DNA of 14,407 bases from Ramicandelaber brevisporus (taxonomy: Eukaryota > Kickxellomycota > Ramicandelaberales > Ramicandelaberaceae), in assembly GCA_025201865.1 (NCBI GenBank), contig MU602896.1, positions 1-14,407 on the forward strand, given 5' to 3'. The notes beneath the pieces are model-generated. The model ran no database searches, had not been told where the DNA came from, and saw nothing but the letters and a program-made list of their open reading frames with translations. Below are positions 8,001-14,141 of this stretch, one piece after another. Made by a program: the position numbers and the translations under genes. Each line of letters begins with the position of its first letter. Positions within the stretch are counted from its first letter, which is position 1.

Positions 8001-8439
8001 TAGGTGGGCTGAGAAACGTCGGTTGATATTGCTGCACAGTGAATGCTCTCGACACAAAAGACATATCAGCAGGATCTGCTGTTTGGAACATGTTGCTCAC
8101 TCCACCACAAGCTCCCGCTGCTCTGCTAGCCATCAAAGCGGCAGAAGCCACAGGCGAAGCAAGACAGGTTGTTGAAGTTGGACTCAGTGGTCTATCTGCT
8201 GTATTCAGCGGTGTTGGTTTTGTTGCTGTTGTTGTTGTTGTTGTTGTTGCAGCAGAAGCTGTTGTCCGAGTTCGCTTGAGATTATTACCGCTGACTGCGA
8301 GATTACCGTTGAGTGCATGTTGTTGTGTTGACGTCGCACCACTGCTGCTGCTGTTACTGTTGGAGCCTTCTGTAGGGTGCTGCTGCTGTGCTTCATGCTG
8401 GTCCATCTCTGTCGCTAAACGTTTCAGCTGTGGGGGCAT
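2038..8439 (-). CDS. RING-SNF2 ATPase, Rad5/HLTF/Rad16 family (2133 aa)
   Basis: Predicted nuclear DNA translocase and putative ubiquitin ligase; relatives act in DNA-damage tolerance, repair or removal of sumoylated proteins from DNA. Order: Ser/Thr/Asn/Gln-rich N-terminus with SUMO-interacting motifs (VVDLTD at 328-333, PIIIDE at 368-373, PISFDSD at 588-594); a HIRAN-like stretch about 426-515; a Q-motif (HQRQAL) near 735; GLGKT with Lys844; DEAH at 1041-1044; TGTP; a RING inserted between the lobes (Cys1438 to Cys1504); a basic NLS-like cluster near 1568-1590; helicase C domain from about 1660 with AGGVGLN and HRLGQ (Arg1776); a Gln-rich C-terminus; and an AT-hook (RRGRPRTR) near 2076-2085. 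It is about twice the length of HLTF or Rad5, mainly from low-complexity insertions. The ATG at 8439 is the first on this strand for over 600 nt; the ATG at 8406 (2122 aa) has a better -3 purine. An upstream TTG start is unlikely. The HIRAN-like region favours Rad5/HLTF, the SIMs would also fit Uls1. Confidence 0.9.
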   Translation of the reverse strand: MPPQLKRLATEMDQHEAQQQHPTEGSNSNSSSSGATSTQQHALNGNLAVSGNNLKRTRTTASAATTTTTTTATKPTPLNTADRPLSPTSTTCLASPVASAALMASRAAGACGGVSNMFQTADPADMSFVSRAFTVQQYQPTFLSPPTSTAASTSAGAGAGESGGFRSMIGSIRPANTQRAKTILGLPQPKSPSAPTAPASALASTAVIAPTAAASVCMASPAKPGSPSIFAVASSVPPALSSRLYGDGHPPSCDVNISASNNGQQQFGQFGFGQPPQQFLQAGSSVPRIPEQMAPDAAAAAAALRMPQQSHLLLSPSTATAAEAASTVVDLTDSPDDTPSLGPPKTLQHESSLYNNSGNSNNNNEQKPIIIDEKTPPVQLQQAAQQTTQKQPPTPVSDGRLRCIGCLQVPVTVRDPVSLLNHVMSSRKRVLRIGNAQSEFVDVKLVRETGNPKNPVALYISPPNDARTRLAYVGPERAQMLSPMIIEGLVLIAPMVQIPNSKSDRLLSLVTILYSDESRKERALENMSRFGEYPIRFDYWADRTVKPVKSENLVIMGNNVPPPRKLPSIIPKKEPGDHKPAIGTSAAPISFDSDNEEEEAPAAVTKHEPNSGYGYLSSHPHPPPPSPLINNANITNSNGLVRLHKPTSHQLHNYYSHSSAANVNSNINQSPPRQHLRPAGESPHRVNTNNGPADLDPNDDVATQVDKLTADFSAHLTMPEAKQPEALKSTMHAHQRQALYFMLWRESHYGMIDMRCMPDIPSERYHDPSLAANLPLDDIPPAMWSMSRHRIDPLAPRNAAMPPPSYHELMSSTMEMDMTGTRLVGPPKEPVLGGLNSDDMGLGKTLTAIALMVSEPFGPPLPMMELEGAPSQSNPVQLPLYNATRLMCDSMLVGAGDVTLTDSQRKLEANIVKLPRSARLAAAHYPTNPMLRLVGSILSGATLVVCPLSVVENWETQLKTHLKSTHQLSVHVYHEKGRKIDVQQLSQFDVVLTTYQVIANEYKASDFEPEKKKNGSEDVSRLPSFELSSLFTIHWHRVILDEAHTIRESKTLTARAACALSAGRRWALTGTPIVNRIDDLGTLVKFIGVPQLSDTRQWQSIIGKPFTSNMKLVQQSAMNRLRKLMQTLCMRRTKMGKDRNGQLLLKLPEKIERVQWLDLEVRERALYSAVELKAREKLVELLNEGNLMDNYMYILVFILRLRQVCTHVDLYNPGASVQLRLGQEEEEGDNNDQDNQSAQAANSLRNKLLKGEPGDSKIDLSKAIGNILSAVDSVKVDNEDLADMDEDIANKYIKNDPSNNGTSTVNSSRQITPEIKPGQAYEHATSAPPGAGVASYQQVADQRPTMAKWNIENNDVTIANNTLQASALTRLRIMLQAHSLIESTCAHPQVIQQAAQLENRFRSTISQQQQPGIAASMAISVHRSFVDPDMLDYSKLTCSLCLVSILGDESKPKLPTSDIKPGHFSFPERRNAHVTGQIGVCPGNQFMCSDCLEHRMDASLCPSCGTPTYDEPDHIVMVNIANGIMDPDKLPIGAPNLVDMEMDMQSIQPMAGSDSTARNAAINANVEAVLEEQRRRSRRERKARRSARSTRPGGGRSISTVSSSEDSDSDQDGIPSDAGMRSNGDMEFIPVDFDSASRFPPTKVRMLMKCLEEQAGFEVSLLNGRIAESKRVTRPDGTPRDKCVIFSQWTKMLDLIEVHLQSRGIAWRRLDGSMNRDERTEALQIFQDRQSAVDIMLISLRAGGVGLNLTSARRVYMMEPYWNPAVEDQAVDRVHRLGQTSDVEIVRFLIRDSIEERMVMLQFAKAKLHTDTFNEEARRKYTLGDEQDIDPDKVAYTGLLATRADEVAKAQQNAAAAARNGGRRGVGTGAAAMRARAAELAYLFDVTRGEDGQYQILSHERQVEQHREQQQRQEQEQLLRQQQQAAAIAQANIARQYQTLYQQMLQSGQQGVMQQLQPQVHSTIQPTLSLPQYMGGQPHQHYQSMLGGVASSALSSIGAPLGTTHQMAARALGSPMGSAASPMRTTAFGGAMGSPVSNGISLGSTVSNTSTGSVSGGNGSGALTSDAQVTADTASRRRGRPRTRAQPHAAGFQPIAPQISAGGFDPLVHQRLQAMLAGGNSAGQMQNHSGQPH
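8227..8249. repeat. Trinucleotide repeat encoding poly-Thr in the SNF2 protein
   Basis: A pure TGT/GTT run on the plus strand reads as seven consecutive ACA codons on the minus strand, giving seven Thr in the disordered N-terminus of the SNF2 ATPase. Uninterrupted triplets suggest a length-variable microsatellite. Confidence 0.85.
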
Positions 8440-8797
8440 GGAGGGGAGAGGGAGCGTGAAGCTTTGATTCCAGCACTTCAAGCAAGAATAAAAAAAACAA
8501 AAGATTGCAGCTGCGGCTGAAGAAGGATGCCAAAGGGAAAGCAAGTGTTGCGATCAATCAAACCGGAAAGACCAACTGTAAACAACTGGAGACAACTAGA
8601 AACACTTCAACTAACTCAACTAACTCAGTTCACTCACTAGCTCACAAAACAGTCGTTCGAATAAAAAAAAAGAATGAATGGTTTTGTGCGGAAAGAATGA
8701 GAAGACTGTTTCTGGAGGGTTTGGTGGTGGTATGCAGCTATCTCCTATGATGCACGCTCACTCACACTCGCACGTGGTAGATGGAAGAGAATCAGAG
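8440..8797 (-). promoter_or_regulatory. ATG-free leader and proximal promoter of the SNF2 gene
   Basis: No ATG occurs on the minus strand here (none until 9080), as expected for a scanned 5' leader. It has short A tracts on the plus strand (8490-8497 and about 8662-8671) and a palindromic E-box CACGTG at 8771-8776. The hydrophobic reading upstream of 8439 derives largely from a T tract and is not thought to be translated. Confidence 0.5.
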
Positions 8798-8804
8798 TAT
8801 ATAA
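8798..8804. promoter_or_regulatory. TATA-like element upstream of the SNF2 gene
   Basis: TATATAA on the plus strand (TTATATA on the minus) lies about 360 nt upstream of the SNF2 start. The plus-strand orientation fits the consensus better, but no plus-strand gene follows, so a role in minus-strand transcription is inferred. A start about 30 nt downstream would give a leader of roughly 325 nt. Confidence 0.35.
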
Positions 8805-8819
8805 CAAGATAGGCAGTAG

Positions 8820-8868
8820 TAAGAGAGGTAAGGAAGGAAAGAAAGGAAGCCAAGAAAAAAGAAGAAAC
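8820..8868. other. Polypurine/polypyrimidine tract in the SNF2 promoter
   Basis: The plus strand is almost entirely A and G (AAGAGAGG, GGAAGGAAAG, AAAAAAGAAG); the SNF2 coding strand is correspondingly CT-rich. CT-rich tracts just upstream of start sites are common in fungal promoters. It abuts the TATA-like element at 8798. Confidence 0.5.
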
Positions 8869-9243
8869 TATGGTAAATGGAGTTTGTATCTGAAGTGAGT
8901 CAAAAGTAAGCCACACCCGAACTGGCCAGGAGCGCGGAATGTTGACCCAAATGCAATTAAAAAAAAGAAAAGAAAAGAGTACGATGTCCGGATGTCTTAT
9001 GCGCCGCGGCGTGATTTGTCAGCAGAACCGACCGCAGTCTCCGCGCAATTTGGCAATCGTATACGTAATGTCTGGCGCATTAGTCAGCCACTCTTAACAT
9101 TTCAAAAAATACGTAATCGCCACCTCCGCAAATGGTGAATCACTGCATTACTCAGGCTGCAATCCTGTTTCTGGCTAATGTGTCTGAATTATAAACTGAC
9201 CTTTTAGATTTGATTTGTTTGTTGTTTCAACGATAATAGTTTG
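8869..9243. other. Intergenic between the SNF2 promoter and the NTF2 3' end
   Basis: No gene supported. It contains another A-rich tract (8957-8978) and two copies of ATACGTAAT (9061-9069 and 9109-9117, 48 bp apart), resembling bZIP-type TTACGTAA sites. The right end should include NTF2 transcript cleavage. Sites here probably serve as distal SNF2 promoter elements. Confidence 0.45.
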
Positions 9244-9249
9244 TTTAAT
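9244..9249 (-). terminator. Candidate ATTAAA poly(A) signal of NTF2
   Basis: The minus strand reads ATTAAA 62 nt past the NTF2 stop codon. ATTAAA is the commonest variant of AATAAA, and no better match lies between it and the stop. Confidence 0.4.
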
Positions 9250-9268
9250 AGTGCATTCGCGCTCAAAT

Positions 9269-9310
9269 TAGCATTAGTATTAGCGTTTGCATTGGCATTG
9301 GCGTCTGCAT
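9269..9310. repeat. Seven degenerate hexamers abutting the NTF2 stop codon
   Basis: Forty-two bases divide exactly into seven hexamers of the type TRGCAT (plus strand examples TAGCAT, TTGCAT, TGGCAT). All seven end in T and six have G at position 3. The array ends at the base before the NTF2 stop triplet (9311-9313), so it forms the very start of the 3' UTR. Confidence 0.75.
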
Positions 9311-9682
9311 CTATTGGAGAACAAGGCGGAAGATGTCGTTGTAGATCCAGTACGAGCCACCCTCTGGAACAAGCTGGAAGGCCTGGGTGAAGTTAAGACC
9401 TGGACCGTCATCAATGGACAGCTGGCCAGAGACGAGAACGATAATGGTGCCAATGTCTGGGTTGGAGATTTGAGCATCGCAGTTCATGACGTTGAACTCA
9501 ACCTTCTCAAACGGCAGCTCGGTAAGCTTCGTGGCAATAGCAGCAGCACCCTTGACCTCTTCGCCATTCCATGACAGAACGGACTGATCCTTGTACAGCG
9601 AGGCAAGCTGGCCGCGGTTGGTCTTGAAGGTCTGGTAGTAGAAACCGCCGAGCTGTTGAGCGACCTGGACTGGAGAAGCCAT
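9311..9682 (-). CDS. NTF2: Nuclear transport factor 2 (123 aa)
   Basis: NTF2 binds Ran-GDP and FG-nucleoporins and returns Ran to the nucleus; it acts as a homodimer at the nuclear pore. The protein matches the family end to end at its usual size: FYYQTFKTNR near the N-terminus, LYKDQSVLSW, a KLTELPFEKV helix/strand region, an ISGQ-like VSGQLSIDDGP loop and the C-terminal YNDIFRLVL signature. The start is the ATG at 9682, giving the normal N-terminus MASPVQVAQQ; a longer reading begins upstream with Cys and Leu runs and is not coding. The residue after Trp in LSWNGEE is Asn where animals, plants and yeast normally have the Ran-contacting Glu (position 42 in mammals, from memory). It is divergent from UPF1, with 205 bp between start codons, and no ATG intervenes on its leader strand. 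No introns. Confidence 0.95.
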   Translation of the reverse strand: MASPVQVAQQLGGFYYQTFKTNRGQLASLYKDQSVLSWNGEEVKGAAAIATKLTELPFEKVEFNVMNCDAQISNPDIGTIIVLVSGQLSIDDGPGLNFTQAFQLVPEGGSYWIYNDIFRLVLQ

Positions 9683-9887
9683 GTGTAGTAAAAAAAAAAA
9701 AATAAAGACTTTCGCGAAGTGGTAGTTTGTTGCAGAGTGTCGATCTGGATCCTCTTTGCGTGGCCGAATTTTTTTCTCGAATCTCGTGGCAGACGCTTGC
9801 AGCAACACCAGCAACAGCAACGAACGCCTGCAACAACAACAGCAATAACAACAGCGTCGTTTTAATCTATTGAACAAGAAGTGTGCG
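9683..9887. promoter_or_regulatory. Shared divergent promoter of NTF2 and UPF1
   Basis: Only 205 bp separate the two start codons, so both promoters must lie here or overlap the leaders. It has a 13-nt A tract (9690-9702), immediately upstream of the NTF2 ATG, and a T7 run near 9769-9775. Poly(dA:dT) tracts of this kind disfavour nucleosomes. I see no TATA box, typical for housekeeping genes. Neither strand has an ATG inside it. Confidence 0.65.
9800..9854 (+). repeat. CAA/CAG-rich 5' leader segment of UPF1
   Basis: The segment is dominated by CAA and CAG triplets (for example CAACAACAACAGCAA) and lies 34-88 nt upstream of the UPF1 ATG. An in-frame TAA at 9846-9848 excludes an N-terminal Gln-rich extension of UPF1. 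CAA-rich leaders are known to be weakly structured; a translational role is inferred. Confidence 0.6.
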
Positions 9888-12800
9888 ATGCCTGGTAAAG
9901 ATTCAGCAGCAGCAGCTTCTGCGTATGCCGACTACTGCGGTGCTACACAGGCCTCTCAGCTAGATGACTACGGCGACTACCAAGATCAAAGCCAGTTCTC
10001 GCAACTATCACAGCCTGCAGACTTTGCCAAACGACCGCCAGCACAGCCTTCACAACAGCAGCATCAGCAACATCAGCAGCATCAACAACACCAGCCACAG
10101 GCCATCAGGGATGTAACGCAGGCATTCAGCGATCTGTCAGTCACCACCAGCACTCCGTCTGCTCCAGCAGAATCATACGAATATGTTGACGACGTTGGAC
10201 ATGCTGATTATGACGATGGGTACGGCGATTACGGTGGCGATGCCATTGTGGCTCAGTTCGTTGCTACAATCAACGGAATCAACGTTTATGGCGCTGAGCA
10301 GGATGGTGCCATGTCATACTTTGACGAACAAGGCGCTGCACTGGACGACGCCACTCACAACGAATTACTCGCTCATCTAGGCATTTCTGCCGATGCTTTT
10401 GATTCCGTCGATGGCAATGAAGCTATTGACGAAACTGCGGATGAAACTGCGGAAATTGCTGTCGGTGACGATGGTATTGACAATCATGATGATGATGATG
10501 AAGACACCGCCTCCGCAGCAGCAACAGCAGCAGCCACCGCTCTTGAAGGCGAAGTCGATGCTGATGCTGACGATGCCGCACCTGAGGAGGAAGAGGCCGC
10601 AGTCGAACTTCCCGAGCATGCCTGCAAGTATTGTGGTGTTCACAGTACTCAGTCTGTGGTCAAGTGTGCCATTTGCAACCGCTGGTTCTGTAATGGCCGA
10701 GGCAAGACTTCAGCTGCTCACATTGTTCATCACATGGTCCGGTCTCGCCACCGTGAAGTTATGCTGCATCCAGACTCTGCACTAGGCGACTCTGTTCTCG
10801 AATGCTACAACTGTGGATTTCGTAACCTGTTTATGCTCGGCTTCACTCCTGCGAAGGGCAACGCTGTCGTGGTGCTTCTATGTCGTCAGCCGTGTGCATC
10901 TGGACAAGGAACCCGCGACTCTGCGTGGGATTTGAATGCCTGGCAGCCACTGATCGAGGATCGCACACTTGTCCCATGGCTCGTTACTCAGCCTGGTGCT
11001 GAAGAGAACCGTCGTGCCCGTGCTGTCACATCTGACCAAATCGTTCGTCTTGAAGAGCTGTGGATGAAGGAACCAGCTGCCACCCTGGATGACCTCGACC
11101 GTCCAACCAGCGACGATGCTGCCCCGACTAAAGCCTTGCTTCGCTACGAGGATGCCTATCACTATCGCACCATCCTCGGTTCCTTGATTTCGCTCGAAGA
11201 GGAGCACATGCGCCAAGTCAGCGCCGCTCAAACTCAGGATGACGTCAGCGTCCGCTGGGATATTGGTCTGAACAACCGCCGCCAGGCATACTTTGTCCTG
11301 CCGCGAGTCGACATGGGCGAGTTCAAGCTCACGGCCGGCGACGAGCTCCAGCTCACCTACCGCTACGGCATTGCTGGCAAGGCTGACTGGGTCTGCACTG
11401 GCACCATCATTCGTACTCCGGTCAACGCTGGTGATGAATTCTGTCTCGAGCTGTCTTCTGATAAGGGCACACCCATCAACTGCGACCAAGGCTTCACAGT
11501 GGATGTCGTGTTCCGCCCCGTCGCCTATGAGCGCATGCAGGCGGCCATGCACACTTTTGCTGTCGACGAAACCTGCGTCAGCGGGTATCTCTACCAAAAG
11601 CTGCTGGGACATGATGTTCCTGCACCGCCACCTCCTCCTGCAAACCTGATTCCGAAGCGGCTAGATGTGCCTGGTATTGCCGATTTGAATTTCTCGCAGA
11701 TGGCCGCTGTTCGTGCTGTTCTGACTCAGCCACTGAGCATCATCCAAGGACCACCTGGCACGGGCAAGACTGTCACCTCGGTTACCATCGTGTATCACTT
11801 GGCTCGCATGTACCCAGGTGCTCAGATTTTGGTTTGCGCTCCATCCAACATTGCTGTGGACCAGCTGACTGCTCGAATTGCTCAGACCAAGCTGCGTGTA
11901 GTGAGACTGGTGGCTCGTTCGCGCGAAGAACTGCCTAGCAACATTGCCCATCTCGCACTGCATGAACAAGTCAAGCAATTGGACACGATGCCTGAGCTGC
12001 AGAAGCTGTTCACGCTGAAGCGAACCATGCAGGGTGAGCTGAACGCTGCTGATGAAAAGCGCCTTATTAAGCTTACCCGCCAAGCCGAGCAGCAGATTCT
12101 CGCTGCTGCTGAAGTGGTTCTGTGCACTTGCTCTGGAGCTGGCGATGGCCGTTTATCGAAGATGCGCTTCCCAGCTGTGCTGATTGATGAAGCTACCCAG
12201 GCTTGTGAGCCAGAATGTTTGATTCCAATGATGCGTGGTGCCAAGCAGGTTGTCCTCGTTGGTGACCATCAGCAGCTCGGTCCGGTCATCATGAGCTCCG
12301 CCGCTGCCAACGCCGGTCTGAAGCTGTCGCTGTTTGAGCGCTTGATTGTCACTGGCAATGTCCCCCACCGCCTTCAAGTGCAATATCGTATGCATCCAGC
12401 TCTGTCTGAGTTCCCATCCAACCTGTTCTACGAAGGTTCACTGCAGAACGGTGTATCAGCTGCTGATCGCACGCGCACAGACCGCGATGGGGACGTCTTC
12501 CCATGGCCCGTTCCAAGCTGTCCCATGATGTTCTGGTCCTGCATGGGTCCCGAAGAGATGTCCAACATTGGCACATCGTACCTGAATCGCACTGAAGCCG
12601 CCAATTGCGAGAAGCTCGTCACCAGAATGTTCAAGCATGGCGTGCAGCCATCTCAGCTGGGCATCATCACTCCATATGACAGTCAGCGCTCGTACATCAC
12701 CACATATATGCAGTTCAACGGCACATTGAACCGCGACTTGTACAAGGAGATTGAGGTTGCCAGTGTTGATGCCTTCCAGGGCCGTGAGAAAGATTACATC

Positions 12801-14111
12801 ATTCTGTCCTGCGTCCGTAGCAATGAGCGTCACGGCATTGGTTTCTTGTCGGATCCACGCCGTCTCAATGTTGCACTGACTCGTGCCAAGTACGGCTTGG
12901 TCATTCTCGGTAATCCCCGCGTTCTTTCCCGCGATCCGCTGTGGCATCAGCTGTTGATGCATTTCAAGGAGCGGGGATGCTTGGTCGAGGGTCCATTGAC
13001 CAGCCTGCGTGTCAGCCGTATGAGATTCGCCAATCCACGCACACGTGGTCTGAACAGCACGTTGGCCACTGGCGCTCAAGGTGCTGCTGCTGCTACTGCT
13101 GGGCTATCATCCAGTGTGGAAGATCGACTAATGAAGCTGTACCACGTCGACGCTAACCCCCATCCTCAAGGTATGGATCCAACTGGCCTGGCCCGCAACT
13201 TTGAGCAATATCAGCGCCAAGGTCCAGGTGGCCATGTTGCTGGTCCAGATGGCCGCATGTACTATGGCCACGATGCTGTTGGCTTTATTGCGTCATCGCA
13301 GATCGACAGTTTGTCTAGTCAGGCTTCTACTCGTCCTGGAGCACATGGCAGTGGTGGCGGTGGCGGTGCTATTCCGGTTTATTCGTCGCAAATGTCGATT
13401 CCACTGTTTTCGCAGGCATCCAACTACGATAGTATGCTCGGTCCAGGCGGTCCTCTGTTGACTGACGGCTTCGCATCACAGCAAACAATGGCTACAATGT
13501 CGCAGGCATCAACCATCAGCACAAGCAGCATGGCGTTTGGCACATCCCGCACTGCTGGTGGCCGTCGCGACTATGCCCGCCGTCCAGCAGCTGCTCAGCA
13601 GCAGCAACAACAGCAGCAGCAGGGCCAGCGTGGCAAGGGCAAAGGCCGATCTGGTGCCAGTGCATCGTTCATGAGCGCTCCATATAGCCAAGTCAACGAC
13701 GGTTACAACACTCAAAATACACAGGATTCGTACTCGGCATACTCGGAATATGACGACAGCGTTGGCCATGAAGAGTACGACGAGAAGATGCGCCACAACA
13801 TCATGATGTCTCAAGCCGATCGTATCTTGATTAGTGACATGGATCCAGCAGCTGCAGCGACCGCATTTGGCGACTACAAGGGCAACTATGGAACGATGGC
13901 GTACGATGATGACTACTCCAATGTTCGCGGTGTGCTATCGGTGGCTGGATCAACCAGGTCTGCAGCTCAAGCGGCATCCAAGTCTGCGGCGGCTGCATCG
14001 GCGAATGCTGCAAACCAACGGACATTGGATGCACGAGCTGCACCGCTGACATATGCTCAACCAATGTCACAAATGCCTGACTCACAATACACGGCATATT
14101 CTCAGCTGTAA
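9888..14111 (+). CDS. UPF1: UPF1-type RNA helicase of nonsense-mediated mRNA decay (1407 aa)
   Basis: Superfamily 1 ATP-dependent 5'-3' RNA helicase that works with UPF2/UPF3 and release factors at terminating ribosomes to trigger decay. An acidic, Gln/Ala-rich N-terminus (1-240) carries five SQ and two TQ sites. The CH zinc domain spans about 244-338 (CKYC, CAIC, WFCNGRG, ECYNCG, CRQPC). Helicase motifs: GPPGTGKT (Lys627), DEAT (767-770), QYRMHP (832-837), GREKDY and NVALTR (Arg999). From about 1050 the tail is low-complexity with 11 SQ and 2 TQ sites, a Q9 tract at 1237-1245 and a GKGKGR patch. It is longer than human (about 1.1 kb of residues) or yeast (971 aa) UPF1 because of both tails. 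The start at 9888 is the first ATG after an in-frame TAA (9846-9848); a longer reading begins with TTG. Gln/His repeats lie at residues 56-69. There are no introns, and AATAAA follows 30 nt after the stop. Confidence 0.97.
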   Translation: MPGKDSAAAASAYADYCGATQASQLDDYGDYQDQSQFSQLSQPADFAKRPPAQPSQQQHQQHQQHQQHQPQAIRDVTQAFSDLSVTTSTPSAPAESYEYVDDVGHADYDDGYGDYGGDAIVAQFVATINGINVYGAEQDGAMSYFDEQGAALDDATHNELLAHLGISADAFDSVDGNEAIDETADETAEIAVGDDGIDNHDDDDEDTASAAATAAATALEGEVDADADDAAPEEEEAAVELPEHACKYCGVHSTQSVVKCAICNRWFCNGRGKTSAAHIVHHMVRSRHREVMLHPDSALGDSVLECYNCGFRNLFMLGFTPAKGNAVVVLLCRQPCASGQGTRDSAWDLNAWQPLIEDRTLVPWLVTQPGAEENRRARAVTSDQIVRLEELWMKEPAATLDDLDRPTSDDAAPTKALLRYEDAYHYRTILGSLISLEEEHMRQVSAAQTQDDVSVRWDIGLNNRRQAYFVLPRVDMGEFKLTAGDELQLTYRYGIAGKADWVCTGTIIRTPVNAGDEFCLELSSDKGTPINCDQGFTVDVVFRPVAYERMQAAMHTFAVDETCVSGYLYQKLLGHDVPAPPPPPANLIPKRLDVPGIADLNFSQMAAVRAVLTQPLSIIQGPPGTGKTVTSVTIVYHLARMYPGAQILVCAPSNIAVDQLTARIAQTKLRVVRLVARSREELPSNIAHLALHEQVKQLDTMPELQKLFTLKRTMQGELNAADEKRLIKLTRQAEQQILAAAEVVLCTCSGAGDGRLSKMRFPAVLIDEATQACEPECLIPMMRGAKQVVLVGDHQQLGPVIMSSAAANAGLKLSLFERLIVTGNVPHRLQVQYRMHPALSEFPSNLFYEGSLQNGVSAADRTRTDRDGDVFPWPVPSCPMMFWSCMGPEEMSNIGTSYLNRTEAANCEKLVTRMFKHGVQPSQLGIITPYDSQRSYITTYMQFNGTLNRDLYKEIEVASVDAFQGREKDYIILSCVRSNERHGIGFLSDPRRLNVALTRAKYGLVILGNPRVLSRDPLWHQLLMHFKERGCLVEGPLTSLRVSRMRFANPRTRGLNSTLATGAQGAAAATAGLSSSVEDRLMKLYHVDANPHPQGMDPTGLARNFEQYQRQGPGGHVAGPDGRMYYGHDAVGFIASSQIDSLSSQASTRPGAHGSGGGGGAIPVYSSQMSIPLFSQASNYDSMLGPGGPLLTDGFASQQTMATMSQASTISTSSMAFGTSRTAGGRRDYARRPAAAQQQQQQQQQGQRGKGKGRSGASASFMSAPYSQVNDGYNTQNTQDSYSAYSEYDDSVGHEEYDEKMRHNIMMSQADRILISDMDPAAAATAFGDYKGNYGTMAYDDDYSNVRGVLSVAGSTRSAAQAASKSAAAASANAANQRTLDARAAPLTYAQPMSQMPDSQYTAYSQL
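10053..10094 (+). repeat. 9-bp repeat encoding QQH units in UPF1
   Basis: A CAG/CAA-CAG-CAT pattern recurs with a 9-bp period and encodes QQQH followed by three QQH units near residues 56-69. It is an in-frame coding microsatellite in the disordered N-terminus. Confidence 0.85.
13596..13622 (+). repeat. CAG/CAA repeat encoding nine Gln in UPF1
   Basis: Seven CAG and two CAA codons encode Q9 (residues 1237-1245), preceded by three Ala and followed by the basic GQRGKGKGR patch in the SQ-rich C-terminus. The two internal CAA interruptions should make it more stable than a pure CAG run. Confidence 0.9.
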
Positions 14112-14141
14112 TAACTTTACCTCCTATTCTCATTTTGTTCA

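Noticed and set aside
8039-8467. 142-codon plus-strand ORF with Val and Leu runs opposite the SNF2 N-terminus
   Set aside because: The Val and Leu runs are the complement of Thr and Ser/Gln repeat codons in the SNF2 gene.
8440-8544. 35-residue hydrophobic N-terminal extension of the SNF2 protein
   Set aside because: It begins at TTG, its hydrophobic core comes from a T-rich tract, and a membrane segment makes no sense on a nuclear ATPase.
9683-9877. 65-residue Cys/Leu-rich extension of NTF2
   Set aside because: It is a reading of the CAA/CAG leader and A tract of the divergent promoter with no ATG start, and NTF2 is already full length without it.
10878-11612. 244-codon ORF antisense to UPF1
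   Set aside because: It is fully contained in the conserved UPF1 helicase region, has no recognisable domain, and open antisense frames are expected from the codon bias.
12456-13079. 207-codon ORF antisense to UPF1
   Set aside because: Same reasoning: it mirrors the RecA2 motifs of UPF1 and has no independent support.
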